DNA of 64,000 nt from Sediminitomix flava (GCF_003149185.1 NZ_QGDO01000004.1:205076-269075); one strand, 5' to 3'. Shown: positions 17,518 to 26,497, numbered from the stretch's first letter. A program made the numbers and translations. The notes: a model not told the origin generated them from the letters alone.

Positions 17518-18042
17518 CTAAATCTTGAATGAAATTTCTCCACGCATTTGTTCTAAAGCCTTGTGCATTCTTTTTTCAACGGCTTTCACGCTTATACCTA
17601 ATTCTTTCGCTATTTCATTGTAGGTTTTTCCTTCGGTTCTACTCATGATAAAAACCTTTCTATTCTTATCAGATAACTTAGATATTGAACGACATAATTT
17701 ATCTTCAAACTCCTTCATTTCTAAAAGAAAGATCGGTGTTTCATTACTCTTTGTTACATTTTGCTCTATCTCAGCCGAGTAATTCAATTCGATACTCTTA
17801 TGCTTGAAATAATTAATTGTCAAGTTTTGAGAAATAGTGAATAACAAGGCTTTAGCCGTTTCTGCCTGCACCACTTCTCTTTTCTCCCATAACTTTAAAA
17901 AAGATTCTTGAGCAATATCTTTTGCACTATCTATATCTCCTAACTTAAAAAAGATAAAAGCCTTTATCCTTTCAAAGTATTTCTTGTAGAGAAAGATGTA
18001 AGTGCTACTAGTTAAAGGTAGACTTGTTTCCTCTTTACACAT
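17518..18042 (-). CDS. ECF RNA polymerase sigma factor
   Basis: 174 residues with the two sigma domains of extracytoplasmic-function factors. Region 2 is at about 20-90 (DIAQESFLKLWEKRE, then FTISQNLTINYFKHK). Region 4 is at about 120-170, with the helix-turn-helix SRTEGKTYNEIAKELGIS and VEKRMHKAL. It belongs to the FecI-like group common in Bacteroidota. I chose the ATG at 18042; a GTG at 18066 would add eight residues. No anti-sigma (FecR-like) gene follows; instead a glycosyltransferase gene lies 33 bases downstream. Target promoters unknown. Confidence 0.88.
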   Translation of the reverse strand: MCKEETSLPLTSSTYIFLYKKYFERIKAFIFFKLGDIDSAKDIAQESFLKLWEKREVVQAETAKALLFTISQNLTINYFKHKSIELNYSAEIEQNVTKSNETPIFLLEMKEFEDKLCRSISKLSDKNRKVFIMSRTEGKTYNEIAKELGISVKAVEKRMHKALEQMRGEISFKI

Positions 18043-18066
18043 TACAGCATAGCAATCCAACCCCAC

Positions 18067-18448
18067 AAAACTGTGTTAGTGGAAATTTATATGAATAAAA
18101 AATTCAAATGAATGTCAACTCAATATGATGGTGTGAAACACATGAGTTTGACATGTATGCTTATTCAGCCCTTTATTTTTGGGCAAAAAAAGAATATTTT
18201 GTTTTAGTTACTATTTCTGGTGTTAAAACAGCTTCTAAATCAATTCTAAAAATACATATTTTGAATATAGCCCCGACACTACATTTACAATCATTTGTAT
18301 TTATTAATTTAACGGCGAAACAGAAAAACTGAGTTACTTTACTTTTGTTTATGCTATATCCTCAAATAATTAAGGATTTATCTCTAACTTAGCCACTTCT
18401 AATTCTCGGAAGAGAAGAAATAGTTTTAATATTTTAAACGACTATATA
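18067..18448. other. Intergenic region between sigma factor gene and adk
   Basis: Divergent promoter region. On the plus strand there are two exact -7 boxes: TATTTTTG at 18174-18181 (with TTTG at 18147-18150, spacing 23) and TACTTTTG at 18340-18347 (no clear -33). Either could drive adk. A GCCC/GGGC hairpin at 18168-18184 has no T run. No open frame seen. Confidence 0.5.
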
Positions 18449-19021
18449 ATGCTAAACCTTGTGCTTTTTGGCCCTCCGGGCGCAGGAAAAGGTACACAAA
18501 GTGCCAAAATCAAAGAAAAATACAACTTGATCCACCTTTCTACTGGTGACTTGCTACGTTCAGAAATTGCTGCAGGTACAGCCTTAGGCTTAGAAGCTAA
18601 GAAGTTGATGGACAACGGACAGCTTGTTCCTGATGAAGTTGTGATTGGCATGATCGATAACAAAGTAAAAGCAAATCAAGATGCTGCAGGCTTTATCTTT
18701 GATGGCTTTCCAAGAACAGTAGCTCAAGCAGAAGCATTAGATGTATTGTTAGAGAAAAACGGTACAGCAGTTTCTGGTATGGTTGCTCTTGAAGTTGACG
18801 AGGAAGAGCTTACTCAACGTATTTTGGAAAGAGGTAAAACTTCAGGTCGTTCTGATGACCAAGATGTAAACCTTATCCGTAATCGTGTACAAGAATACGA
18901 ATCTAAAACTGCTCCTGTAGCAGATCACTACAAAGGGCAAAACAAATACAAATCAGTAGCTGGTGTTGGGGCTATCGAAGAGATTTTCGACAGTCTTTGT
19001 GCTGCGATTGACACTTTGTAA
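18449..19021 (+). CDS. adk: Adenylate kinase
   Basis: 190 residues; catalyses ATP + AMP to 2 ADP in the cytosol. The P-loop is GPPGAGKGT (8-16), the AMP-binding segment STGDLLR, then DGFPRT. The LID region is the short form: ERGKTSGRSDD follows directly, with no zinc-binding insertion. That matches the short adenylate kinases usual in Bacteroidota. It lies upstream of obgE but is separated from it by a terminator, so the two are probably separate transcripts. Confidence 0.97.
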   Translation: MLNLVLFGPPGAGKGTQSAKIKEKYNLIHLSTGDLLRSEIAAGTALGLEAKKLMDNGQLVPDEVVIGMIDNKVKANQDAAGFIFDGFPRTVAQAEALDVLLEKNGTAVSGMVALEVDEEELTQRILERGKTSGRSDDQDVNLIRNRVQEYESKTAPVADHYKGQNKYKSVAGVGAIEEIFDSLCAAIDTL

Positions 19022-19037
19022 GCGAGATTTATACATA

Positions 19038-19060
19038 TCTCTAGAATTTTCCGCTAGAGA
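19038..19060. promoter_or_regulatory. Inverted repeat upstream of a TAnnTTTG box
   Basis: TCTCTAG and CTAGAGA (7-bp arms, 9-base loop) sit just 5' of a perfect -7 box TACATTTG (19065-19072). The position over the -33 region suggests an operator, although it could be part of the adk 3' end. Confidence 0.35.
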
Positions 19061-19064
19061 ATTG

Positions 19065-19072
19065 TACATTTG
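19065..19072 (+). promoter_or_regulatory. -7 promoter box upstream of obgE
   Basis: TACATTTG fits TAnnTTTG exactly, but a terminator begins 10 bases later. A transcript from here would meet a hairpin at once. Confidence 0.4.
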
Positions 19073-19082
19073 CGACAGAATT

Positions 19083-19114
19083 AAGGCGTTGAACTCTTCA
19101 GCGCCTTTTTTTGT
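19083..19114 (+). terminator. Terminator between adk and obgE
   Basis: Stem AAGGCGTTGAA/TTCAGCGCCTT (one G-T pair, 3-base loop CTC) followed by seven T. Confidence 0.8.
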
Positions 19115-19220
19115 GGTTAAAATATTTAGGGGAGTTATAATACCCATGCAGGTATTTCTTGCTGATAGTCTATTGGTGATATCATGTATTTATAGCTCTT
19201 CCCATTAATACAGAAGAACT

Positions 19221-20225
19221 ATGGCTTCATCAAACTTTATAGATTACGTTAAAATATTCTGTCGTTCTGGTGCAGGTGGACCAGGCTCTGTCCACTTCCG
19301 AAGAGAAAAGCACGTCGCTAAAGGTGGTCCTGATGGCGGAGACGGTGGACGTGGAGCGCACATTATCCTTAGAGGAAAAAGTAATTTCTGGACTTTACTT
19401 CACTTAAAGTACCGTAAACATATTCATGCTGAAAACGGTAAGCCTGGAGAAGGTGGTTGTCGTAGTGGTGCACAAGGAGAAGATATTTATCTAGATGTAC
19501 CTCTTGGTACTATTGCTCGTGATGCTGAAACTGGTGAGAAACTTCTTGAAATCACTGAAGATGGAGAAGAAAGAATCTTGCTAGAAGGTGGTAAAGGTGG
19601 ATTGGGTAACGATCATTTCAAAACGGCCACAAAACAAACGCCTATGTATGCTCAACCGGGTATCGAAGGTATTGAGATGTGGATTATTCTGGAACTTAAA
19701 GTTCTTGCAGACGTTGGTTTAGTAGGATTTCCTAATGCAGGTAAATCAACTTTACTCTCAGTAGTTTCTGCTGCCCGACCTAAAGTTGCTGACTATGCTT
19801 TTACAACTCTAACACCAAACTTAGGAGTTGTAGCCTATCGTGATAATCAGTCTTTCGTAATGGCTGATATTCCTGGAATTATCAAAGGTGCCTCTGAAGG
19901 TAAAGGACTTGGTATCCGTTTCTTGAGACATATTGAACGTAACTCTGTTCTCTTGTTTATGGTACCTGCCGATGCTGATGACATTGCTGAAGAGTACCAA
20001 ATTCTACTCAACGAGTTGAAGCTTTACAACCCAGAATTACTTGACAAAAACCGTCTTTTAGCAATTACGAAATGTGATATGCTTGATGATGAACTAAAGG
20101 AACAATTGAAAGATGAATTAGATAATAATCTTCCAGAAAAATTGGAGTATACATTTATCTCATCGGTTGCGCAACAAGGAATTGTAGACTTGAAAGATAT
20201 GGTTTGGAAAGCAATCAACAATTAG
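19221..20225 (+). CDS. obgE: Obg-family GTPase
   Basis: 334 residues. A glycine-rich Obg domain (1-158) with repeats such as [11 protein letters not shown] is followed by the GTPase domain. G1 is GFPNAGKST (169-177), G2 is in the TTLTPN segment, G3 is DIPG and G4 is TKCD. The variable C-terminal OCT domain is absent, as usual in this phylum. Obg GTPases bind the 50S ribosomal subunit and link ribosome maturation to growth state. The gene has its own terminator. Also known as cgtA. Confidence 0.96.
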   Translation: MASSNFIDYVKIFCRSGAGGPGSVHFRREKHVAKGGPDGGDGGRGAHIILRGKSNFWTLLHLKYRKHIHAENGKPGEGGCRSGAQGEDIYLDVPLGTIARDAETGEKLLEITEDGEERILLEGGKGGLGNDHFKTATKQTPMYAQPGIEGIEMWIILELKVLADVGLVGFPNAGKSTLLSVVSAARPKVADYAFTTLTPNLGVVAYRDNQSFVMADIPGIIKGASEGKGLGIRFLRHIERNSVLLFMVPADADDIAEEYQILLNELKLYNPELLDKNRLLAITKCDMLDDELKEQLKDELDNNLPEKLEYTFISSVAQQGIVDLKDMVWKAINN

Positions 20226-20260
20226 ATTTCGCATTCTAATATCTATATGAATATACTTGG

Positions 20261-20299
20261 GCGGTCAATAACTTTTAAGTTGTTGTCCGCTTTTTTATT
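20261..20299 (+). terminator. Terminator of obgE
   Basis: Hairpin GCGG-T-CAATAACTT / AAGTTGTTG-T-CCGC (20261-20285, one mismatch and one G-T pair), followed by TTTTTT. Confidence 0.8.
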
Positions 20300-20321
20300 T
20301 TAAAAAAGTAAGGTGAATAAT

Positions 20322-20362
20322 AAAAAAATCGATGCTACCTCATGAAAAGATAACATCGATTT
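20322..20362 (-). terminator. Terminator of the NamZ-type gene
   Basis: Stem AAATCGATG/CATCGATTT (20326-20334 with 20354-20362). The minus strand continues with a T run. Confidence 0.7.
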
Positions 20363-20399
20363 CAAATAAAATACTATTCTCAACTATGTAGTGAGTATT

Positions 20400-21662
20400 C
20401 TATTCGTCATATAAATAATACTTTTTAGAAAGTGTTTTAAAAGTATCAACATCTTTATACCAATACTCTTTTATATCTGAAAATTTATAATCCTTCGTGA
20501 AATTTTCTCTGATAAAATTACTACCACAGACCTTATCAAACATTGAAAGTCTGTTTGGAGCCATTTCGAATAAATCTTTTTCTGGATAAAGTTTATGATG
20601 CTCTTGAAGTATATAAAACTGTATTTCTGAAAGTTTTGCCTTTTCATAATCAGTAATATAAATCTGAACTCCGTGCAGTGTTGTACCTTTTTTAGCTTTG
20701 TAATAAGGTGTAAATGACATCGGTCGGAAAAGTAATCCACCCAACTCCAAACTATTCAATGCTTTTGCAAAAGCTAATGGGTCAATCCATTCAGCTCCAA
20801 TCACCTCAAATGGCATTGTATAACCAATACCAATAAAATTAGCATCAAGTTCTCCCAAAATCCCTGTTACGGGGTACATTACTGCCGAATGCTCAAAAGG
20901 AATATGCGGAGAAGTAGGAACCCATCTTCTTCCAGTCTCTTTGAAAGACATATTACGCTTCCAACCTTCCATAGGAACTACAGTCAATTTACATTTCACT
21001 CCATTCTTCAACCAGCCTTCATTATTCATCATTAAGGCTACTTCGCCTACAGTTAGTCCGTATACATATGGAATTGGAAACTGGCTTACGAATGAAAAAT
21101 AACCTTCTTCAACTATATTTCCTTCTACTTTTTCTCCTCCCAAAGGATTAGGTCTATCCAACACAACTACTTCAATATTATTTGCAGCAGCAGCTTCCAT
21201 TACTAAACCTAGCGTACTAATAAAAGTATAAGACCTCACTCCAATATCCTGAATATCATAAACCAACACATCAATCCCTTCTAACATTTCATTGGAAGGC
21301 TTTCGCGTTTTTCCATACAAAGAATAAACCGGAAGTCCTGTACGCTCATCTTTATAAGATTCGATATGTGAACCTGCATCTGCACTACCTCTTACCCCAT
21401 GCTCGGGCCCGAAAAGTGCGACTAATTCGACAGCTGGATGTTCAAAGAAAATATCTACTGTGGAATTAAAATTATAATCTCCTCCTGTTGGGTTCGTAAT
21501 TAGTCCGACTCTTTTCCCTTGTAGTATCGTATACTCATCTGCCACAAGAACGTCTAAACCAACTTTGACTATCGGACTATCTACTTTATTCTCTTGTGCT
21601 GGAGCAGTACAGAATGAGAATAAAAAAGTACATAAGCCTATCAAAAAAAATTTATTTTTCAT
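20400..21662 (-). CDS. namZ: NamZ-type exo-beta-N-acetylmuramidase (DUF1343)
   Basis: 420 residues of the DUF1343 / GH171 family, whose characterised member NamZ removes MurNAc from the non-reducing end of peptidoglycan fragments. There is an N-terminal signal peptide, probably cleaved after TAPA; the Cys at residue 18 is in a poor lipobox. Family-like blocks are GKRVGLITNPTG, LFGPEHGVRG, YDIQDIGVRSYT and LDRPNPLGG. The product would act in the periplasm. It lies next to nagB and a sugar kinase, consistent with cell-wall sugar salvage, but a terminator (21797-21821) separates it from them, so it has its own transcript. Confidence 0.88.
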   Translation of the reverse strand: MKNKFFLIGLCTFLFSFCTAPAQENKVDSPIVKVGLDVLVADEYTILQGKRVGLITNPTGGDYNFNSTVDIFFEHPAVELVALFGPEHGVRGSADAGSHIESYKDERTGLPVYSLYGKTRKPSNEMLEGIDVLVYDIQDIGVRSYTFISTLGLVMEAAAANNIEVVVLDRPNPLGGEKVEGNIVEEGYFSFVSQFPIPYVYGLTVGEVALMMNNEGWLKNGVKCKLTVVPMEGWKRNMSFKETGRRWVPTSPHIPFEHSAVMYPVTGILGELDANFIGIGYTMPFEVIGAEWIDPLAFAKALNSLELGGLLFRPMSFTPYYKAKKGTTLHGVQIYITDYEKAKLSEIQFYILQEHHKLYPEKDLFEMAPNRLSMFDKVCGSNFIRENFTKDYKFSDIKEYWYKDVDTFKTLSKKYYLYDE

Positions 21663-21789
21663 CGCTTTTCATTTATCTATTACAAACTCAAAAAAATCTA
21701 TCTCTCACCTATCTAGGTACTCCAAAAGTATCATTTTTACTTTAATCTGCATAATCTCAGACAAAAGACAGAAGTATTTCAAACTATAA

Positions 21790-21821
21790 AAAAAGAATGC
21801 CCAAGACATCATCTTGGGCAT
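21790..21821 (-). terminator. Terminator of nagB
   Basis: Perfect 10-bp stem ATGCCCAAGA/TCTTGGGCAT (21797-21806 with 21812-21821), 5-base loop, followed on the minus strand by a T-rich tract. Confidence 0.88.
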
Positions 21822-21901
21822 TACTCATTTGTCACAAAATCAACTAACTGTATTATACTTTTTACTACTTAAAAGCTCGAAAGGTATTTCGAATATATTT
21901 T

Positions 21902-22696
21902 TTAGACCAAAGTCTCTGTTTTCAATTCTTTTGCTGCTCCTTCATCTAAGAATACAGCTACATTATTATGCAATTGTAAATATGTTGCTGGTACTTGTCC
22001 TGAAACTTCCCCATTCATCATTTCATTGACAATCGCTGCTTTACTCTCTCCCCAAGCCATCATAATAACTTTCTTAGCATTCAGAATAGAACCGACACCC
22101 ATTGTTACGGCCTCAGTAGGTACATTCTCAAGTCCACCAAATCCGGGAGCGGCATCTTTTCTTGTAATCGGATCTAGCGTCACCATTCTTGTCAAAGTCT
22201 TCTCATTTGATGGTGGCTCATTAAAACCAATGTGTCCAGTTCTTCCGATACCTAATAATTGAAGATCAACTCCTCCATGCAGCTTGATTTTAGCCTCATA
22301 AGTCGCACAATACTCTTCAATTTCTTTTCTTCTGATCGTACCACTTGGAATGTTTACATTTTCCATATTGATATCTACATGATCAAAAAGATTTTTCTTC
22401 ATGAAATACACATAGCTATGCTCAGATGATGGATCCATAGGATAATACTCATCTAAGTTAAATGTGATTACATTTTTAAAACTTAAACCTTCCTCTTTAT
22501 GCATTCTTACCAATTCAGCATATACTTTCAATGGCGAGGAACCTGTAGCTAAACCTAAAACTGCATTTTCACCTTTCTCAGCCTTTGATCTGATAAGGTC
22601 TGCAATATCTTGTGCAACTTTTTTTGAAGCACTTTCAGCATCAGCATATACATTTGTATATAGCTTCTCTGAGGAATTATTTACGGCTAAGTTCAT
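21902..22696 (-). CDS. nagB: Glucosamine-6-phosphate deaminase
   Basis: 264 residues, close to the length of E. coli NagB. Converts glucosamine-6-phosphate to fructose-6-phosphate and ammonia. Motifs: GLATGSSPLKVY (phosphate binding), TFNLDEYYP with the catalytic Asp, and GIGRTGHIGFNEP. The last differs from the E. coli GNDGHIAFNEP: the triad Asp141 position is Thr. I believe GRTGH is common in Bacteroidota homologues, so activity need not be lost. It lies 83 bases downstream of the sugar kinase gene on the same strand, probably one operon. Confidence 0.92.
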   Translation of the reverse strand: MNLAVNNSSEKLYTNVYADAESASKKVAQDIADLIRSKAEKGENAVLGLATGSSPLKVYAELVRMHKEEGLSFKNVITFNLDEYYPMDPSSEHSYVYFMKKNLFDHVDINMENVNIPSGTIRRKEIEEYCATYEAKIKLHGGVDLQLLGIGRTGHIGFNEPPSNEKTLTRMVTLDPITRKDAAPGFGGLENVPTEAVTMGVGSILNAKKVIMMAWGESKAAIVNEMMNGEVSGQVPATYLQLHNNVAVFLDEGAAKELKTETLV

Positions 22697-22779
22697 AAGA
22701 AATATAATTTATGTATAGTTTGATATCTTGATTCGACCTAAAACCTATTACAACAATTTCTTAATCCCTCTTTACTGAT

Positions 22780-23631
22780 TTAACCTTGTTTGAGGTGATA
22801 TGCTTTTAATCCGTCTAAAGGATCTTTTTCTATTTTATAAAGCTTATATCCTCTTTTGGTTATTTCTTCAGTTATAAAGTCTTTGAAATGAAAAGCTATT
22901 GAACCTACAAAGCCAATAGAAGTTTCTGATCCCTTATGCTCTAGCAGAACTTTTACATAATCATCAAAGAATTTTTCAAAATTCTCTCTGATGATACGCT
23001 TACACACAGCATCATCTTTGTGTTTGTAAAGAAATGTGGTGAAAGATGCTAGAAATCGATTTGGATTAGCTTGTCTATAAATCTTATCTAAGATCTGAGC
23101 TGTATCCAAATTGTAAGTTGAATAAAAGTCAGCTGTCATTTCTGCATTTAGCTCTCCTTTTAATAAACTTGCAATCAGTTGTTTTCCTAAAACAGCTCCA
23201 CTTGCCCAATCGGCTAATATGTATCCTAAAGACGGTACTTTCTCTAGTACATTTGCATCTTTACAATAACAAGCATTTGCCCCAGTACCAAGTATACAAG
23301 CTATTCCTTCTCCTTTATAAAAAAGACTTCGAACTGCTGCATACAAATCACTTTCCACTTCTATAGTTTCTGCTTTTGGTAAAAATTCTTTAAGAATTTC
23401 TTCCATTTTTAGCTTCATCTGCTCAAGCCCTAAACCCGCTCCATAAAAATGAATACTCGTAATAGCTGATTGTAATTCTCCTAACTCTTTTTGAAGTAGA
23501 TTTTTAATCTCTTTCTCCTCCACAAAGTAAGGATTTAGTCCTTGAGTTGTTTTCTGAAACAGCTCTTGACCATTCTCATCTATACCTATCCATTTTGTTT
23601 TTGAAGAGCCACTATCTGCTATAATCTTCAT
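22780..23631 (-). CDS. BadF/BcrA-type sugar kinase (N-acetylglucosamine or MurNAc kinase)
   Basis: 283 residues of the ASKHA fold. The phosphate-1 segment is DSGSSKTKWIGID near the N-terminus and the phosphate-2 region is ACILGTGANACYC near residue 115. The Bacteroidota relatives are annotated as N-acetylglucosamine kinases; MurK of Clostridium phosphorylates both GlcNAc and MurNAc. Genes for NamZ and NagB follow, so it probably phosphorylates amino sugars released from peptidoglycan (or chitin). Cytosolic. Which amino sugar is used cannot be decided from the sequence. First gene of the putative kinase-nagB operon. Confidence 0.82.
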   Translation of the reverse strand: MKIIADSGSSKTKWIGIDENGQELFQKTTQGLNPYFVEEKEIKNLLQKELGELQSAITSIHFYGAGLGLEQMKLKMEEILKEFLPKAETIEVESDLYAAVRSLFYKGEGIACILGTGANACYCKDANVLEKVPSLGYILADWASGAVLGKQLIASLLKGELNAEMTADFYSTYNLDTAQILDKIYRQANPNRFLASFTTFLYKHKDDAVCKRIIRENFEKFFDDYVKVLLEHKGSETSIGFVGSIAFHFKDFITEEITKRGYKLYKIEKDPLDGLKAYHLKQG

Positions 23632-23772
23632 ATCAGTTCATTAAGTCTAATTATGAAAGTACTGAAGATATCTAACAAATTCAGCTTTAAAGGTATTTGA
23701 CTTTATACATTTAAGAAGAATTAGGTATACCCGTCTAGTATATCCTTGAATTGTTGTAATAAACTTACACTT

Positions 23773-23804
23773 CAAATATATAAATTTTATTATTTATTAC
23801 TCAA
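23773..23804 (-). promoter_or_regulatory. Promoter of the kinase-nagB operon
   Basis: On the minus strand TATATTTG (23773-23780) matches TAnnTTTG, with TTG at 23802-23804, spacing 21. It would give a leader of roughly 135 bases. Confidence 0.5.
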
Positions 23805-23885
23805 TATAATTAATTTTTATTATTAATAAACATCTTATTAATCTCTTTTATTCTTAAATAAGCAGAAGAAGTTTATCCATAGGGA

Positions 23886-23915
23886 ATAAAAAAAGGCTTC
23901 CCAAACTGGGAAACC
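23886..23915 (-). terminator. Terminator of the HtrA-like gene
   Basis: Stem AAAGG-C-TTCCCA / TGGGAA-A-CCTTT with one mismatch. The minus strand exits into a T run. Confidence 0.75.
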
Positions 23916-23989
23916 TTTGATTTTACTAAAACACATTCGACCTAATCTTTCACAATAAGAGGTCATTAAAAAACTACTATCTTTAATTC

Positions 23990-25516
23990 TTACAGACCAA
24001 GTCCGTAAAATCCTTTTTCTCCGTTAGGGTAAACACCTTCAAGAAGTACGCCACCAGATTTCTTACTCAATTTTCTATAAAACTGATCAGCACTTGAGAC
24101 TGGTTCCTTATCAATATGAGTAACTACGAATCCTTCTTGTACTCTCGAATCATAGAGCTTTCCTTTCTCAATGCTTGTGATCTTCACTCCATTTTCAAGG
24201 TTTAACTCCTCTTTTTCATCATCAGAAAGGGCTTTTACTGTAACTCCTAACTCTCCTTTCAAATCATCAATTGTTGTTCTTCCTTTTGCCAAAGAGACCT
24301 CATTTTGCATATTTCTGAGTTCCACTTCTTTTTCCATCTCATCACTTCCTCTTCTGATAAGTAGTGTTACGGTTTCACCTGGTCTTTTTCTGGCTATTTG
24401 TTCTTGTAACTCAGAAGACTCATTAACTCTTACGCCTCCGACTTTTAAAACAACATCGCCTTTTTCTAATCCGGCTCTATCTGCTCCACTTCCTTCGGCT
24501 ACACCTGCTATATAAACTCCTTCTACATTTTTAAGCCCGTATTCTTCAGCTATTTCAGCATTGACACCCAAGATTTGAACGCCAAGGATCGCACGTTGTA
24601 CTACACCATAATTCCTGAGGTCATCCAATACTTTTTTTACTAATTCTGAAGGTACTGCAAATGAATAACCAGAATATGAACCTGTTCGTGAAGCAATCGC
24701 GGTATTTATTCCTATCAGGTTTCCTTTAAGGTCAACCAATGCACCACCACTGTTACCAGGGTTTACAGCTGCATCCGTCTGTAAGAAAGATTCAATAGCA
24801 TAATTTTCTCTTGAACGTTGAAGAATATTAATATTTCTTGCCTTAGCACTAATAATACCTGCTGTAACAGTTGAGGTTAGATTAAATGGATTACCGACAG
24901 CTAAAACCCATTCTCCAACTCTTACATCATCAGAATTTCCATAAGGAACAAAAGGAAGTCCTTTTTCCTCAATTTTCAATAAAGCTAAATCTGTTGTTGG
25001 ATCAGTACCTATAACTTCAGCTTCGAAAAGACGCTTATCATTAAGTACAATCTCAATTTTATCTGCTTTTTCTACAACATGATTATTTGTAGCGATATAC
25101 CCATCATCAGTTAGGATAACACCAGACCCTGTTGACATTCCTGCCCAACTATCTTCTTCGGGCTGTTGCTGCTCTTGTCTTGGAGCAGACCTTTCTCCAA
25201 AAAACTCTCTAAAAATATCTTCAGGGCTTCTACTTCTTCCTTGAGAATAATTCCCTTTATAATAGCATTTTACATGGACTACTGCTGGAGTTACTTTTTC
25301 TGCAGCATCCACAAAGTTTAATCCTTGGGGAACCTGATAAGCTTTCTTATCAGAATCATTATTGTAGTTTGTGAGCTTGAAATGATCTTGCTGATCACTT
25401 ATACTTTGAAATTTGACTTCATTTTGAGGAGTTAGGTAAGTGTTAACTCCTATCGCAATCGCTCCTCCCAAAACCGAAGCGGTCATTAGGCTGAAAAATA
25501 ATTTACGATTAGTCAT
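23990..25516 (-). CDS. Do/HtrA-family serine protease
   Basis: 508 residues; periplasmic protein-quality-control protease. An N-terminal signal/anchor helix (about 8-27) precedes the trypsin-like domain. The catalytic triad is His146 in NNHVV, Asp176 in TTDLALL and Ser256 in NPGNSGG. Two PDZ domains follow (about 285-380 and 405-505). I start at ATG 25516; the TTG two codons upstream is less likely. Single gene with its own terminator. Homologous to DegP/DegQ; without a regulator nearby I see no direct sign of stress control. Confidence 0.94.
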   Translation of the reverse strand: MTNRKLFFSLMTASVLGGAIAIGVNTYLTPQNEVKFQSISDQQDHFKLTNYNNDSDKKAYQVPQGLNFVDAAEKVTPAVVHVKCYYKGNYSQGRSRSPEDIFREFFGERSAPRQEQQQPEEDSWAGMSTGSGVILTDDGYIATNNHVVEKADKIEIVLNDKRLFEAEVIGTDPTTDLALLKIEEKGLPFVPYGNSDDVRVGEWVLAVGNPFNLTSTVTAGIISAKARNINILQRSRENYAIESFLQTDAAVNPGNSGGALVDLKGNLIGINTAIASRTGSYSGYSFAVPSELVKKVLDDLRNYGVVQRAILGVQILGVNAEIAEEYGLKNVEGVYIAGVAEGSGADRAGLEKGDVVLKVGGVRVNESSELQEQIARKRPGETVTLLIRRGSDEMEKEVELRNMQNEVSLAKGRTTIDDLKGELGVTVKALSDDEKEELNLENGVKITSIEKGKLYDSRVQEGFVVTHIDKEPVSSADQFYRKLSKKSGGVLLEGVYPNGEKGFYGLGL

Positions 25517-25915
25517 AATCAACTAATAATGTTTTAATTAAATAAGAATAGTTTGACTGAATTTAAAGTACCCTATTTCTAAAGTACCTTCAGCCAATTT
25601 ACGCCATTACTAATTTAACAGTTTTACCATGGCTACGGTTTTGCATTTATTTAACGTAATTTAGAGCTCTTTGACGAGCTATAATTGTAAACTAGTCTTT
25701 GGCGTTTAAATTTTTTAAGTAACTCAGCAAGAACCATTAACAGAATGAAAGTCTTAAATTCCGCTTTAAGTAGTTCATTCGTAAAATAATTTCCCTAAGC
25801 ATAGGGGAATAAACCTTACTTTAAATATTAACCTAATTTACAGAGAGTACTAATCGCCTTTTGAAATACCATCTATTTGTGAAAGGTGAATTGCTTTCTT
25901 CAAAAAAATCAAGAC
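25517..25915. other. Intergenic region between HtrA gene and outer-membrane protein gene
   Basis: 399 bases between divergent genes. I see a short inverted repeat AGCTC-TTTGAC-GAGCT near 25670 but no exact TAnnTTTG box on either strand and no open frame of note. A GTG-initiated extension of the downstream gene (25886) is discounted in favour of the ATG at 25916. Confidence 0.5.
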
Positions 25916-26497
25916 ATGACTAACAAACTTATCAATGGAATTGCCATTGGTTGTGCATTCCTATTCGGAATTCAAAATTCAAGAGCTCAGTTCAGTATTG
26001 GAACAGCTATAAGCTATGGAGATGACATTCAAGAAGCAGGACTTCAACTGAAAGGACAGTATCTGTTCAAAAAGCCAATCGCCATAAATGCTGAATACAC
26101 CACTTTTGCCCACCACGAAGAACAAACTAGAACAGGTTCTGAAGATATCAAACTAAGAGAAATTAATATAAACATTGATAGACCATTTCATCTAGGTTCT
26201 CACTTTGAGATCTATCCACTTGCAGGTATTAACTACAGTGCTGAACAAGAACATTTTGAAGGGCAAAATGGGATTCAATCTCACTCTGAACACGAAACAG
26301 TGAATCATGATGAAGTCATACATAGTATGGGTATAAACTTAGGATGTGGTATGCTTTATCAGTTTGGGCATTTTTCACCATTTATCGAATATGCTCATTT
26401 ATTTTCTGACATGAGTCAAAATAATCTGAGCTTTGGCCTACTTTATTCATTTGGTGATCATAATGGAAAGCAGCATTCCAGTACTCATCACCATTAA
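25916..26497 (+). CDS. Small outer-membrane beta-barrel protein
   Basis: 193 residues. The N-terminal signal peptide (TNKLINGIAIGCAFLFG..., cleaved near SRAQ, about residue 25) is followed by alternating amphipathic strands such as INAEYTTFAH, FEIYPLAGINYS and PFIEYAHLF, typical of 8-strand OmpX/OmpW-like barrels. The C-terminal part ends FGLLYSFGDH followed by a short His-rich tail, rather than with a terminal aromatic. Start chosen at the ATG that begins the signal peptide. Possible membrane or porin-like role; no specific function can be given. The lipoprotein gene follows after 131 bases. Confidence 0.65.
   Translation: MTNKLINGIAIGCAFLFGIQNSRAQFSIGTAISYGDDIQEAGLQLKGQYLFKKPIAINAEYTTFAHHEEQTRTGSEDIKLREININIDRPFHLGSHFEIYPLAGINYSAEQEHFEGQNGIQSHSEHETVNHDEVIHSMGINLGCGMLYQFGHFSPFIEYAHLFSDMSQNNLSFGLLYSFGDHNGKQHSSTHHH

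Larger units (their letters stand above)
23632..23989. other. Intergenic region between sugar kinase and HtrA genes
   Basis: 358 bases holding the kinase promoter (23773-23804) and the HtrA terminator (23886-23915). The rest is AT-rich (for example 23780-23850) with no open frame or repeat that I can support. Confidence 0.6.

Noticed and set aside
18168-18184. GCCC/GGGC hairpin in the adk upstream region as a terminator
   Set aside because: No T run follows on the plus strand and the stem is only 4 bp; the overlap with a TATTTTTG promoter box is more likely meaningful.
18953-19208. Possible small genes between adk and obgE on both strands
   Set aside because: They run through the adk 3' end, terminator and promoter, have no ribosome site and no recognisable sequence.
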